A DNA stretch of 64,000 nucleotides from Anaerococcus rubeinfantis. Lineage in GTDB: Bacteria; Bacillota; Clostridia; Tissierellales; Peptoniphilaceae. This document shows positions 53,144 through 62,379 of this stretch, in pieces. Where the stretch lies: NCBI RefSeq assembly GCF_001487145.1, contig NZ_LN913016.1:1512354-1576353 (forward strand). Direction: 5' to 3'. Within the stretch, counting starts at the first letter, position 1, and each line of letters begins with the position of its first letter. The translations under genes were made by a program, and so were the position numbers. The notes below the pieces were generated by a model. That model saw only the letters and a list, made by a program, of their open reading frames with translations, searched no databases and had not been told where the DNA came from.

Positions 53144-53799
53144 TAATAATAACCCTTGTAAGTAGATTCATTCAAATCAGCAAAAGTAAGAACAGCGCCC
53201 AAAACTTTACCATTAACCTTTTTCAAATTCTCAAGAGCATGGCTTACTTCTTCCTTTTTAGTATCCTTTGATTTAATAGCAAAAATAACCCCATCACAAT
53301 AAGTTGAGACGATAGAAGCATCAGTAAACAAACCAACAGGAGGAGTATCCAAAAATACATAATCAAATCTTTGAGAAAGCTCCTTAATCAATTCCTTCAC
53401 ATGATTAGAAGCCAAAATTTCAGCAGGATTTGGAGGAACCGGACCAGAAAGCAAAACAAAAAGATTATCCTCATTTTGATCTTTAATCAAAGCCCTATTA
53501 AGTTCAACCTTACCAGTAATAACATTAGTAATACCCATATTAGTTTCAATACCAGCAACCTTGCCAACCTTTGGCATTCTAAGGTCAAAATCCAAAAGCA
53601 CAACAGAATTTCCATTTTCAGCAAAAGATTTAGCAATAGAATACAAAACAGTAGTCTTGCCCTCACTAGGTTTAGAAGAAGTCATAGCAATGACCCTTTT
53701 CTTATCATCAATATCAGAAAATTGAATATTAGTTCTAACAGAACGAATAGCCTCATCAAAAACAGAAGAAGTACTATAATAACCGTGTTTTTTTGCCAT
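53143..53799 (-). CDS. cpsD: CpsD/CapB-type tyrosine autokinase (BY-kinase), intact copy
   Basis: This 218-residue cytoplasmic BY-kinase has Walker A SSKPSEGKTT (41-50), Walker A' LLDFDLRMPK (68-77) and Walker B VFLDTPP (148-154). The tyrosine cluster at the end is short (STYKGYY). It is activated by CpsC and reset by CpsB. BY-kinases in Bacillus are known to phosphorylate UDP-glucose dehydrogenases, and such an enzyme is encoded divergently next door. The start at 53799 (MAKKHG) follows AAGGAG; a longer reading extends into cpsC. Confidence 0.92.
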   Translation of the reverse strand: MAKKHGYYSTSSVFDEAIRSVRTNIQFSDIDDKKRVIAMTSSKPSEGKTTVLYSIAKSFAENGNSVVLLDFDLRMPKVGKVAGIETNMGITNVITGKVELNRALIKDQNEDNLFVLLSGPVPPNPAEILASNHVKELIKELSQRFDYVFLDTPPVGLFTDASIVSTYCDGVIFAIKSKDTKKEEVSHALENLKKVNGKVLGAVLTFADLNESTYKGYY

Positions 53800-53800
53800 C

Positions 53801-54493
53801 TTATTCTCCTTTACTCTTATCAGGAACCATGCCAAGAACAGGAATATCAAAAGCCTCAGCAATATCATCAGTTGTCTTGAAAGTCGTATCAATCAATTCC
53901 TTAAACAAAGAAATTCCTACACCAATAATAAAACCTAAAATCAAACCAATAACAGTATTCTTTTTAACATTAGGTGAAGAAGGCTCCTCAGGCAAATTTG
54001 CCTTATCAAGAATTTGAACATTATCAACCTTCATAATCTTTGTTACAGAATCCTTAAAAACCATAGAAGTAGCATTAGCAATATCCATGCATCTTTCAGG
54101 AACAGTATCAACAACCTTAACAGAAATAATTTGAGTATCCTTAACAGGTTCAATAGAAACTTTTTTAGAAAATTCTTCAAAATCCATATCAAGTTTCAAA
54201 TTATTAACTACCTTATCAGCAACACCCTTACTCTTAACAATCTCAGAATAAGTAGAAACCAAAGCTCTGTTAGCATTAATTTGATTAAGGTCAACATCCC
54301 CGTTTTGCTTTTCCTGCTCATTTTTAGAATTACTAACAATCATAGTAGTAACAGCCTCATATTTAGGCGTAATAATAAAAACAGAAGCCGCATAGGATAA
54401 AGCAGCAAATATAATAGCTAAACAAACAATCGAAAACAGATGTTTTTTTAACTTCCTAAACAATTCTAATAAATCAATATTTTCTTGATCCAT
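53801..54493 (-). CDS. cpsC: CpsC/Wzz-type chain-length determinant, kinase modulator (copy B)
   Basis: A 230-residue membrane protein with helices at about 18-38 and 180-200, an extracellular Wzz domain, and the proline-rich motif LPEEPSSPNVKKNTVIG before the second helix. It is the first gene of the main capsule operon and paralogous to 33136-33774. Its cytoplasmic tail (VPDKSKGE) should activate CpsD, whose start is one base past the stop codon. Confidence 0.9.
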   Translation of the reverse strand: MDQENIDLLELFRKLKKHLFSIVCLAIIFAALSYAASVFIITPKYEAVTTMIVSNSKNEQEKQNGDVDLNQINANRALVSTYSEIVKSKGVADKVVNNLKLDMDFEEFSKKVSIEPVKDTQIISVKVVDTVPERCMDIANATSMVFKDSVTKIMKVDNVQILDKANLPEEPSSPNVKKNTVIGLILGFIIGVGISLFKELIDTTFKTTDDIAEAFDIPVLGMVPDKSKGE

Positions 54494-54713
54494 TTATATC
54501 TCCTTTATATAAAATTTTTTAAAAATCAAAAGAACTTAAAAATTCTCACTACCCTTTAGTTTATAACAAAATTATACAAATTTCAATATTTTATAGCAAT
54601 TATTTTATAAAAAAATTTAAAATTAAATTATCAGAATATCAAAAAAATGTTTGTTATTAATTGTAACATATTTTTGTAAATTTAAAATCCTATATAAATC
54701 TTTGTTATTTAAA

Positions 54714-54742
54714 TTGACAACACAAGCTTAACTTGATAATAT
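54714..54742 (+). promoter_or_regulatory. Promoter with internal dyad, HTH-UDP-glucose dehydrogenase copy 2
   Basis: TTGACA (54714-54719), a 17-bp spacer with the dyad CAAGCTTAACTTG (54723-54735), then TAATAT (54737-54742). The block and the following leader down to the ATG are almost identical to those of copy 1, while sequence farther upstream differs. The rest of the 54494-54713 gap holds the divergent cpsC promoter region and no gene. Confidence 0.65.
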
Positions 54743-54777
54743 TATTATACAATTTATAAATTTGAAATGGAGAATAT

Positions 54778-56250
54778 ATGAAAAAATTATCTATTGAAAA
54801 AATGGCTAAGACTGTTTCTGATAAAAGAAAAGAAAAAAATATTACTCAAACTAAGCTTGCTGATCTTAGTGGTATTAACAGGACTATGATTAGTCGTCTT
54901 GAATCTTTTGACTATACTCCTTCTATTGATCAACTTCAAAGGCTTTGTGAGGTTTTGGAGTTTGATATTGTTGATTTGTTTGTTGAGGAGAAAAAGGAAA
55001 TTAAGAGGGATTTTTTGGATAAGAAATATAATATTGCTGTTGCTGGTACGGGCTATGTTGGTCTTTCTATTGCAACTTTGTTGTCTCAACACAACCATGT
55101 TACTGCTGTTGATATTATTAAGGAAAAGGTTGATTTGATTAATGAGAGAAAATCTCCTATCCAAGATGAATATATTGAAAAATATCTTAAGGAAAAAGAC
55201 CTTGATTTGACTGCCACTCTTGATGGTGAGTCTGCTTATAGGGATGCTGATTTTGTTGTTATTGCTGCTCCTACTAATTATGATTCTAAGAAGAACTTTT
55301 TTGATTGTTCTGCTGTTGAATCTGTTATTGAATTGGTTTTGAAGGTTAATCCTTCTGCTACTATGATTATTAAGTCTACTATTCCTGTTGGTTATACTAA
55401 ATCTGTTAGGGAGAAATATGATACTAAAAATATTATTTTTTCTCCGGAATTTTTGAGGGAATCTAAGGCTTTGTATGATAATCTTTATCCTTCTAGAATT
55501 ATTGTTTCTTGTGATGATGAGAGTCGTGATAAGGCTGAAATTTTTGCTCATCTTTTACAGGATGGTGCTATTAAGGAAGATATTGATACTTTGTTTATGG
55601 GTTTTACTGAGGCTGAGGCTGTAAAACTTTTTGCTAATACTTATCTTGCCCTAAGAGTTTCATATTTTAATGAGCTTGATACTTATGCTGAAAGCAAGGG
55701 ATTAAATACTGAAGAGATTATTAATGGTGTTTGTCTTGATCCAAGAATTGGTTCTCATTACAACAATCCTTCTTTTGGTTATGGTGGCTATTGTCTTCCA
55801 AAAGATACAAAACAACTTCTTGCAAATTTTGATAAGGTTCCTCAAAATATGATTTCTGCTATTGTTGATTCTAATAGGACTAGAAAAGATTTTATTGCTG
55901 ATCAAGTTTTAGGAAAAGCTGGTGCCTATGTTTCAAATAGCAAATGGGATCCAGAAAAAGAAAGTGAAAAAATTATTGGTGTATATAGACTTACTATGAA
56001 ATCTAATTCAGATAACTTCCGTCAATCATCAATCCAAGGCGTTATGAAAAGAATTAAGGCTAAGGGAGCAAAGGTCGTTATATATGAACCAACTCTTAAA
56101 AATGGCGAGACTTTTTACGGTTCAGAAGTAGTAAATAACTTGAAGAAATTTAAAAAAATAAGTCAAGCAATTATTGCAAACAGATATGATTCTTGTCTTG
56201 ATGATGTCATCGATAAAGTTTATACTAGAGATATTTTTAAAAGAGATTAA
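54778..56250 (+). CDS. ugd: UDP-glucose 6-dehydrogenase with N-terminal XRE HTH domain (copy 2)
   Basis: A 490-residue fusion with the same layout as copy 1: HTH at about 9-70, linker, NAD loop AGTGYVGLS, catalytic C339 in [11 protein letters not shown]. From about residue 84 to 390 only one amino-acid difference from copy 1 is seen (YDTKN versus YNTKN), while the HTH/linker and the last 100 residues differ at many sites, a gene-conversion pattern. It is followed after 9 bases by a UDP-glucuronate 4-epimerase gene, supporting UDP-glucose as substrate. Divergent from the main capsule operon, which its HTH may regulate (inference). Confidence 0.91.
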   Translation: MKKLSIEKMAKTVSDKRKEKNITQTKLADLSGINRTMISRLESFDYTPSIDQLQRLCEVLEFDIVDLFVEEKKEIKRDFLDKKYNIAVAGTGYVGLSIATLLSQHNHVTAVDIIKEKVDLINERKSPIQDEYIEKYLKEKDLDLTATLDGESAYRDADFVVIAAPTNYDSKKNFFDCSAVESVIELVLKVNPSATMIIKSTIPVGYTKSVREKYDTKNIIFSPEFLRESKALYDNLYPSRIIVSCDDESRDKAEIFAHLLQDGAIKEDIDTLFMGFTEAEAVKLFANTYLALRVSYFNELDTYAESKGLNTEEIINGVCLDPRIGSHYNNPSFGYGGYCLPKDTKQLLANFDKVPQNMISAIVDSNRTRKDFIADQVLGKAGAYVSNSKWDPEKESEKIIGVYRLTMKSNSDNFRQSSIQGVMKRIKAKGAKVVIYEPTLKNGETFYGSEVVNNLKKFKKISQAIIANRYDSCLDDVIDKVYTRDIFKRD

Positions 56251-56259
56251 GGTAAAAAA

Positions 56260-57345
56260 ATGAATAATATAGATTTAAAAAATAAAACAGTTTTTGTTAC
56301 AGGTTCTGCAGGTTTTATAGGATCAAACCTAATACTTGAATTATTAAAAACCCAATCACCAATAAATATTATTGGGATTGATAATATGAATGATTATTAT
56401 GATGTAAATATCAAAAAATGGAGACTTGAAGAAATTGAAAAGTGTCTAAAAGAAAATCCAAATTCTACTTACAAATTTTATCAAGAAGATATTTCAAATA
56501 AAAAGATTATTGATAAAATATTTGAAGATCACAAACCAGATATAGTTGTAAATTTGGGTGCCCAAGCAGGAGTAAGATATTCAATTTCAAATCCAGATGC
56601 TTATATTTCTTCAAATATGATTGGATTTTATAATATTTTGGAAGCTTGTCGTCACTCTTATGACAATGGAGCAAAGGGAGTTGAACATCTTGTCTATGCT
56701 TCTTCATCATCAGTTTATGGTTCTAACAAAAAAGTTCCATACAGCACTGATGACAAGGTAGACAATCCTGTTTCACTATATGCTGCAACAAAAAAATCCA
56801 ACGAACTTATGACTCACGCCTACAGTAAACTTTACAATATTCCATCAACTGGATTAAGATTTTTTACAGTTTATGGACCAGCAGGAAGACCAGATATGGC
56901 GTATTTTGGATTTACAAACAAGCTTTTAAATGACCAAACAATAGAAATATTTAATTATGGAAATTGCAAAAGAGATTTCACCTATATTGATGATATTGTT
57001 GAAGGTGTAAAAAGAGTTATGCAAAAAGCACCAGAAAGAAAAAACGGGGAAGATGGACTACCAATTCCACCATACAAAATTTATAACATCGGAAACAACA
57101 ATCCTGAAAATTTACTAGACTTTGTAACAATACTTCAAGAAGAACTAATAAGAGCAAAAGTATTACCAGAAGATTACGATTTCGAATCTCATAAAAAATT
57201 GGTTCCAATGCAAGCAGGTGACGTCCCAATCACCTACGCTGATACCAAGCCATTAGAAAAAGATTTTGGCTTTAAACCAGACACTAGCCTAAGAGAAGGT
57301 ATAAGGAAGTTTGCTGAATGGTATAAGGAATTTTATAAGATTTAA
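56260..57345 (+). CDS. UDP-glucuronate 4-epimerase (CapI/GAE type)
   Basis: This 361-residue extended SDR has the NAD loop VTGSAGFIGSNL, the UDP-glucuronate-epimerase stretches GIDNMNDYYDV and LGAQAGVRYSI, catalytic YAATKKSNE, and RFFTVYGPAGRPDMA. It should convert UDP-glucuronate to UDP-galacturonate. It lies directly after the HTH-UDP-glucose dehydrogenase, forming a two-step route from UDP-glucose to UDP-galacturonate. Copy 1 of the dehydrogenase lacks such a partner. Confidence 0.91.
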   Translation: MNNIDLKNKTVFVTGSAGFIGSNLILELLKTQSPINIIGIDNMNDYYDVNIKKWRLEEIEKCLKENPNSTYKFYQEDISNKKIIDKIFEDHKPDIVVNLGAQAGVRYSISNPDAYISSNMIGFYNILEACRHSYDNGAKGVEHLVYASSSSVYGSNKKVPYSTDDKVDNPVSLYAATKKSNELMTHAYSKLYNIPSTGLRFFTVYGPAGRPDMAYFGFTNKLLNDQTIEIFNYGNCKRDFTYIDDIVEGVKRVMQKAPERKNGEDGLPIPPYKIYNIGNNNPENLLDFVTILQEELIRAKVLPEDYDFESHKKLVPMQAGDVPITYADTKPLEKDFGFKPDTSLREGIRKFAEWYKEFYKI

Positions 57346-57351
57346 ATAGAA

Positions 57352-57390
57352 AAATCCTAAGAATTTATTTTAAAATTCTTAGGATTTTTT
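57352..57390. terminator. Bidirectional terminator between the epimerase and second flippase genes
   Basis: AATCCTAAGAATTT (57353-57366) pairs with AAATTCTTAGGATT (57373-57386) in a 14-bp stem, with A-rich and T-rich flanks. Confidence 0.9.
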
Positions 57391-57412
57391 ATTATGATAT
57401 TTTATTTAAATA

Positions 57413-58903
57413 TTATTTTTTAAAACTTCTTAACATCCTATTAATATACTGCTTATAAAATACTGTATTAATTATACCTACAAATACTAAAGAAATTAGG
57501 CTAATTTTTATTGAATATATAATCCAAGATAACCATGTAATATTATTAATAGTAAAAAATTTAGAAATAATTGCAAAAAACAAAACTGTAACTCCATCAA
57601 CTAGTAATTGTTTAATGAAATATTTTATAGGCCAATGTATTAAATTTTTTGAATCATATATTGCCATCCATACTGTTTGATAAAACATAGCCAAGAGGGT
57701 GCCTATTGCAACACCTGCTAAGCCTAAAATGTTTACAAATAAAATTGAGATTACAATATTTATTAGAACTGCAATTATATAATTATTTTGAGTTTGTTTG
57801 TAATGACCACCTGCTAATATCAATATATTATATGGTAGGCGTAAACAATGACCTGCATTTGCTGCTACTATCAAAACTGCAAATAGTGGTTGAATATAAT
57901 TTGCATCATGTATTCCTGATGTATAGACTTCTACAAATGGAATTATTAAAATAGCTGTAACTCCAAATATAAAAGTTGTTCCAGTATGAATACTCCATTC
58001 AACCCAACCAAAAAATTTTCTTAATTTATCAATTTCTTCTCTAGCTAATAGCTCACCCATCAATGATTGGATTCCATTTGTCATTGACATAAGAAGTTTT
58101 TTTACTCCCATGACAACCATATTATATACTGAATAAACTGAGACAACTTCAAGGCCCATAAAAATAGTAAGAACAATATTATCTGTTCCATCTAGCACAA
58201 CTGATGATACATGTTGGGCTATTCCATTCCATTTTTGTTTTATTGGCTCTTCATCATATGTTATATTCCAATTTATTTTATAGTTTTTCTTTACATAAAG
58301 AGAAAGAATTAGTGGTCTGGCTAAATATATTAATGATGTAGTTAGTTTTACTATGTGAATTGATGCTCCTAATTTTATTAGAATAAAACATGCTATAGTA
58401 TTTAGTATTAATGTTATTGTTTGAATATTGTAAGAAAAATATCCCCTTTGATTTGCTGTTATAAGTAAACTATTTACAATTCCAAAATAGTATTGGGCAA
58501 AAGAGCTTATACTTATGACTAGAATCATTGTAGCCGTATACAAAAATCCAAAATTTGTTTTTGCTATTAACGGATATATTCCCATCAAAATTACAACATA
58601 AACTAAAAGTATGGTAGCAAGTCTTGAAAAAAACTTCTGACCTGATACAACAATCTTGCTAATTTCTTCATTATTTTTTTCTGCCAAGGGCTTATATAAT
58701 GAAGATTGAATTACTGCACCTACACCTAGTTCAAGAAAGGCTATTATAGCTAAAAATTGCATAATGGAATTTATTAATCCGTTAACTTCAGATCCATAAG
58801 TTTGTAAAATTAGTCTTGGAACTATAAATCCACAAATAATTGTAGTCAGTTGAAATATAAATGATGAACTTGTATTAAGGGCTAAAAGTTTTTTTCTGTT
58901 CAA
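57413..58903 (-). CDS. wzx: Wzx-type polysaccharide flippase (copy 2)
   Basis: A 496-residue multi-helix MOP-superfamily transporter, paralogous to 36623-38134: both share a G(F)(I/V)(V/L)P-x-I/L-I-L/I start, YGS-VNGLI-S, and similar central TDN/D-x-x-VLTIF segments. It closes the second polysaccharide gene set, whose start lies beyond 64000. Having its own flippase indicates that the second set makes a separate repeat unit. Confidence 0.88.
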   Translation of the reverse strand: MNRKKLLALNTSSSFIFQLTTIICGFIVPRLILQTYGSEVNGLINSIMQFLAIIAFLELGVGAVIQSSLYKPLAEKNNEEISKIVVSGQKFFSRLATILLVYVVILMGIYPLIAKTNFGFLYTATMILVISISSFAQYYFGIVNSLLITANQRGYFSYNIQTITLILNTIACFILIKLGASIHIVKLTTSLIYLARPLILSLYVKKNYKINWNITYDEEPIKQKWNGIAQHVSSVVLDGTDNIVLTIFMGLEVVSVYSVYNMVVMGVKKLLMSMTNGIQSLMGELLAREEIDKLRKFFGWVEWSIHTGTTFIFGVTAILIIPFVEVYTSGIHDANYIQPLFAVLIVAANAGHCLRLPYNILILAGGHYKQTQNNYIIAVLINIVISILFVNILGLAGVAIGTLLAMFYQTVWMAIYDSKNLIHWPIKYFIKQLLVDGVTVLFFAIISKFFTINNITWLSWIIYSIKISLISLVFVGIINTVFYKQYINRMLRSFKK

Positions 58904-59053
58904 ATGTAATTATCTCCATATATTTAAATTATTTTTATAAAATTAGTTAAAATCAGTCAGTTAAACTGAAAATTTCTTTAAAGTTGTTGTAATATTGTGT
59001 AAAACAATATACTATTAATATCATTACAATTTATTATATTGTCGATTTATATA

Positions 59054-60133
59054 TTATAACAAGGCGTCATTAATTAACTTATTAATATTATCCTTGCCTA
59101 ACTTCTCTAATGTTCGTCCATTAGCTCTAAGGTTTTCTCCTAATGCAGCACTGGCAATTTCTATTAATGAACTTGTTATTGGAGTTTCTAAGTTTAGATG
59201 ATTACCCAACGATTCTAGCAAAACTAAACCTTGAGGTACATCTTCGGTAATAAACCTTGATCTGACATCGTTTGGTCCGCTAACCGCTTCCTCAGATTGA
59301 GCATAATCTATAAAGACATCTTTGCTATTTATATCTAAATTTTCTGAATTTCTGTATTTACATGCATCTAAATAGGATATTTCTCTTAGGTTTAATTCTG
59401 CTAAAATATTTTTCTTTTCTTGATCAAGTTTTTCTACAATATTCCAAGTATACAAGCTATCTTCTTTATAAACTTCATGATACATATTAAAATTACCCTT
59501 ACTGCTCTCAATTCTAGGTATACTCATAATTGAACCAACTGTATGAACAATAAGATTAGGATTGTGAAGAGATGCTTCAAGAACACAATTTAGATATGTA
59601 ATTTTTTCATCAAGTTTATCTAGCGTGTTCATTGCTTCAATTTTTCTTTTTTTTGGATAAATTCCTATCGGATTTCTTACATTCCTAAAACTAACCTTAA
59701 AATACCCAGGTTTATGGATTCTTCCATCAATAAAGGAACTCTCAGCCTCCGCTATCATTATATTTTTACTACAATATTTCAAAAGATATGCACTAGATAA
59801 ATAACCGGGATTAAATAAAATTAATTGATCATCTACAATATGTCGTGATATCTTCTTTATTAATTCTAAATGATAATTTGTTTGTACAAAAATAATTACT
59901 ACTTTGCTACCTTTTATATCACTAATATCACGACTTAATTTTTTTATCTTAGACTTTTTTATGGTTCCAAATTCATCTAAAATCATTTCACCTTTATTTT
60001 TTAATAAATACTCAAAGTTATCATCATGCAATGAATGTGATGTTTTTATTAAAGTGACATCATGACCTTTTATACTTAAATCTGCAGCTACTGCGCATCC
60101 TGCATTACCCGCGCCTAAAATTGAAATTTTCAT
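59054..60133 (-). CDS. Opine (octopine/nopaline) dehydrogenase-family protein
   Basis: This 359-residue protein has an N-terminal Rossmann domain (ISILGAGNAGCAVAADLS) and a C-terminal Octopine_DH helical domain with the catalytic-type histidine region SLHNPNLIVHTVGSI. Family enzymes reductively join an amino acid and a 2-oxo acid. In a polysaccharide locus this suggests synthesis of an N-(1-carboxyalkyl) amino acid substituent, a decoration known from some Gram-negative O-antigens. The start at 60133 follows GGAGAA. It lies 20 bases after a TupA-like ATP-grasp gene, which could attach the product. Confidence 0.85.
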   Translation of the reverse strand: MKISILGAGNAGCAVAADLSIKGHDVTLIKTSHSLHDDNFEYLLKNKGEMILDEFGTIKKSKIKKLSRDISDIKGSKVVIIFVQTNYHLELIKKISRHIVDDQLILFNPGYLSSAYLLKYCSKNIMIAEAESSFIDGRIHKPGYFKVSFRNVRNPIGIYPKKRKIEAMNTLDKLDEKITYLNCVLEASLHNPNLIVHTVGSIMSIPRIESSKGNFNMYHEVYKEDSLYTWNIVEKLDQEKKNILAELNLREISYLDACKYRNSENLDINSKDVFIDYAQSEEAVSGPNDVRSRFITEDVPQGLVLLESLGNHLNLETPITSSLIEIASAALGENLRANGRTLEKLGKDNINKLINDALL

Positions 60134-60153
60134 ATTTTCTCCGTTCATCATTT

Positions 60154-61065
60154 TTAATTTATATTATTTATATCTATTAAGCTACCCAAATATAAATCAG
60201 CTTCTGGAAGTATATTACTATCAAAACCACTATCTGGATAAAAAGTCATTTCTCCAAAATATATTTTTCCATAGCTTTGGTATAAATCCACCCTAACAAA
60301 AGGAAATCCTTCTGAAAGCTTAGATGCAATTTCAAACATTTCAGCTATACACTCAGGTTTTGGAATTGTAAAATCTTTTGGTGCCTCTTTCCCTCTTTTA
60401 TTAAGCCTTTTTAGCTTCCAATCTTTATCAAAGAAATAAAACTTAGGATCTCCAGAATTTCTATCTAAACATACCATCACACAATCAACATATCCATTAA
60501 AACAAAAAAATTTATAATCTGTAAATTCATCAGAATTTGAATCATCAACCATATATTTTTCTGCTATTATTTTTCTTGGAACATTTTTATAAGGCCATTC
60601 CCTTCCAGAATAATAATAATTCGTCTTCAATGATTTTTTTAATTTTTTCTTTGCTATATTTGCATCAAAATTTTTTTTATCCCTACAAATAGAAAGACCA
60701 CCTGAATCATGATTACATTTCAAGACAAACTTATTTGGTAACGAATCAAAGTCAATATCATCAGGATCATCCCAAACTCCCAATAATGAGATTAAGTATT
60801 CTTCTCCAATTTTGTCTGCTATATATTCTCTAACCTTATACTTATCTACCATCATTGTATATCTTGGCTTTCTATCATACAATTTTAGCCATTGTAATTT
60901 TTCATTAAATGTTTTTGGATTATTTAAATTTAAAGAATAGCCCATATATGATTTGAATAATTTTTCTATATAAATTTTATCATCCATATCATTGTAGAAG
61001 CTTCTATTAGACAAGACTATAAATCTATAATCCTTGTCACGAATGAATTTTAATAATTTCATCAT
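60154..61065 (-). CDS. TupA-like ATP-grasp protein (copy 2)
   Basis: A 303-residue relative of 35574-36590 with the same landmarks: NPKTFNEKLQWLKLYD, DKYKVREYIADKIG, KCNHDSGGLSICRD, YKFFCFNGYVDC, and the C-terminal FVRVDLYQSYGKIYFGEMTFYPDSG. Two adjacent ATGs are possible starts after AAGGAG. It pairs with the opine dehydrogenase gene just downstream. Ligation of an amino acid or opine to a uronic acid is plausible but unproven. Confidence 0.83.
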   Translation of the reverse strand: MMKLLKFIRDKDYRFIVLSNRSFYNDMDDKIYIEKLFKSYMGYSLNLNNPKTFNEKLQWLKLYDRKPRYTMMVDKYKVREYIADKIGEEYLISLLGVWDDPDDIDFDSLPNKFVLKCNHDSGGLSICRDKKNFDANIAKKKLKKSLKTNYYYSGREWPYKNVPRKIIAEKYMVDDSNSDEFTDYKFFCFNGYVDCVMVCLDRNSGDPKFYFFDKDWKLKRLNKRGKEAPKDFTIPKPECIAEMFEIASKLSEGFPFVRVDLYQSYGKIYFGEMTFYPDSGFDSNILPEADLYLGSLIDINNIN

Positions 61066-61150
61066 TTCAACTCCTTATCTAGTTATAAAACATAATTATT
61101 CATTAAATTATTTTCTTAAATACTCATAGATACATTATTTCCCATATGTG

Positions 61151-62368
61151 TTACTCGTTATTAACTAATAAACACAGAGAAATAATGAACGACATCTGAA
61201 CTGATGTTGAATTAGTAAAAAAAGCTTCTGCAAAAGAGGCGAATATAGAATAAGCCCAAATTATTATATAACTTTTTCTATTAATATTATTGACAATTTT
61301 CTTAAAGTAATAGAAAAAAAGTTTTATGAAAATTCTAATTTGTAATAAAAATCCTAGAATACCAAATTGTCCATATATATAAGGCCAATAAACATCTCCT
61401 ATATATGATATATTATCTTCACTAATCCCGAGAACATTAGAAATTCCATAATTATAGTAAATCGATGAATAATATCTTCCTGATAAAGATGAAGCAAATG
61501 TTCCAAATCCTGTACCTAATGGAAAATGTTCGTAAGCTAATCTAAGTCCAACTAAATATAAGGCTGGTCTCGCAGCTGTTAATCCGTACTGAAAATATAA
61601 AATAAATTTATCCTTAGCAAATAAATACATAAAGGAAGAAACTAATATTATACTTAAAAAAATGTACCTTTTTTTAAGTAACATTCTATTATTCCTAAAA
61701 GTAAATAAATTTTCCAAATATCTCTTTGGGATTAAAAGTATAGCTAATATAAATGCGACTATAAAATAAGCTTTACTTCTTTGAGTCATAAACATAATAG
61801 ATAAACACATAAAAAGATAAGTTTTATTTAATTTAACTTCGCCTATCATAAATATAATCAACATTATTAAGCAAGTAAAAACTAAGAATGTTGGGTGGGG
61901 GAATATAAATAAAAATGTCTTTAATATTCTGTCTTCTTCGCTTTTGTATAATCCTATATCTATAAAGTATCCTAGTATCATAGATATAAACATAATAATA
62001 GTTATTATTTTAGTTATGATTGTAATCTCTTTAAATTTTCTTTTTATATTCATTATTTTTAATATTTTTGGTAAAGCTATAAAAGTAATAGGAAACTTTA
62101 AATAAGCAACCACATCTTTGAGCATAGCTATTTTATTAGTTTGATAAGTGGAATTATTAAAATTACCTATAATTCCAATAACGATAACTAAAAATGATAA
62201 AAGTAGTATATTAAAAGTTATTCTCTTTATTTCGCCCTTTTTTAATACTATTGAAGTTAAATATAAAATTGAAATTATAAATATAATTTCATCCCAATAA
62301 TTTATATATGGTATATTATATTCAAAAACAGCAGAAAATAATATAAATATATACATTATAATAATCAT
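61151..62368 (-). CDS. wzy: Wzy-type polysaccharide polymerase-like protein (copy 2)
   Basis: This 405-residue protein has about 10-11 membrane helices and a periplasmic-type loop near residues 285-330 (YEHFPLGTGFGTFASSLSGRYY). It shows the loose O-antigen polymerase pattern, including R-rich short loops between helices. No close similarity to the first polymerase (38124-39374) is seen beyond topology, which fits a different repeat unit. AGAGG precedes the ATG. Confidence 0.78.
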   Translation of the reverse strand: MIIIMYIFILFSAVFEYNIPYINYWDEIIFIISILYLTSIVLKKGEIKRITFNILLLSFLVIVIGIIGNFNNSTYQTNKIAMLKDVVAYLKFPITFIALPKILKIMNIKRKFKEITIITKIITIIMFISMILGYFIDIGLYKSEEDRILKTFLFIFPHPTFLVFTCLIMLIIFMIGEVKLNKTYLFMCLSIMFMTQRSKAYFIVAFILAILLIPKRYLENLFTFRNNRMLLKKRYIFLSIILVSSFMYLFAKDKFILYFQYGLTAARPALYLVGLRLAYEHFPLGTGFGTFASSLSGRYYSSIYYNYGISNVLGISEDNISYIGDVYWPYIYGQFGILGFLLQIRIFIKLFFYYFKKIVNNINRKSYIIIWAYSIFASFAEAFFTNSTSVQMSFIISLCLLVNNE

Positions 62369-62379
62369 AATACACCTCT

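Noticed and set aside
53371-53880. Plus-strand open frame of 169 codons opposite cpsD/cpsC
   Set aside because: Shadow of the A-rich third positions of the minus-strand genes; the composition is Asn/Ile/Arg/Ser-rich with no recognisable domain.
53800-53892. N-terminal hydrophobic extension of CpsD as a membrane anchor
   Set aside because: The extension lies inside cpsC in another frame. The ATG at 53799 has its own AAGGAG and matches the cytoplasmic CpsD start.
54787-55551. 254-codon open frame antisense to the HTH-UDP-glucose dehydrogenase gene (and its counterpart at 34346-34816)
   Set aside because: It arises from the T-ending codon bias of the sense gene. The product is a low-complexity run of Asn, Arg, Ile and Ser with no ribosome site, and the sense frame has clear domains.
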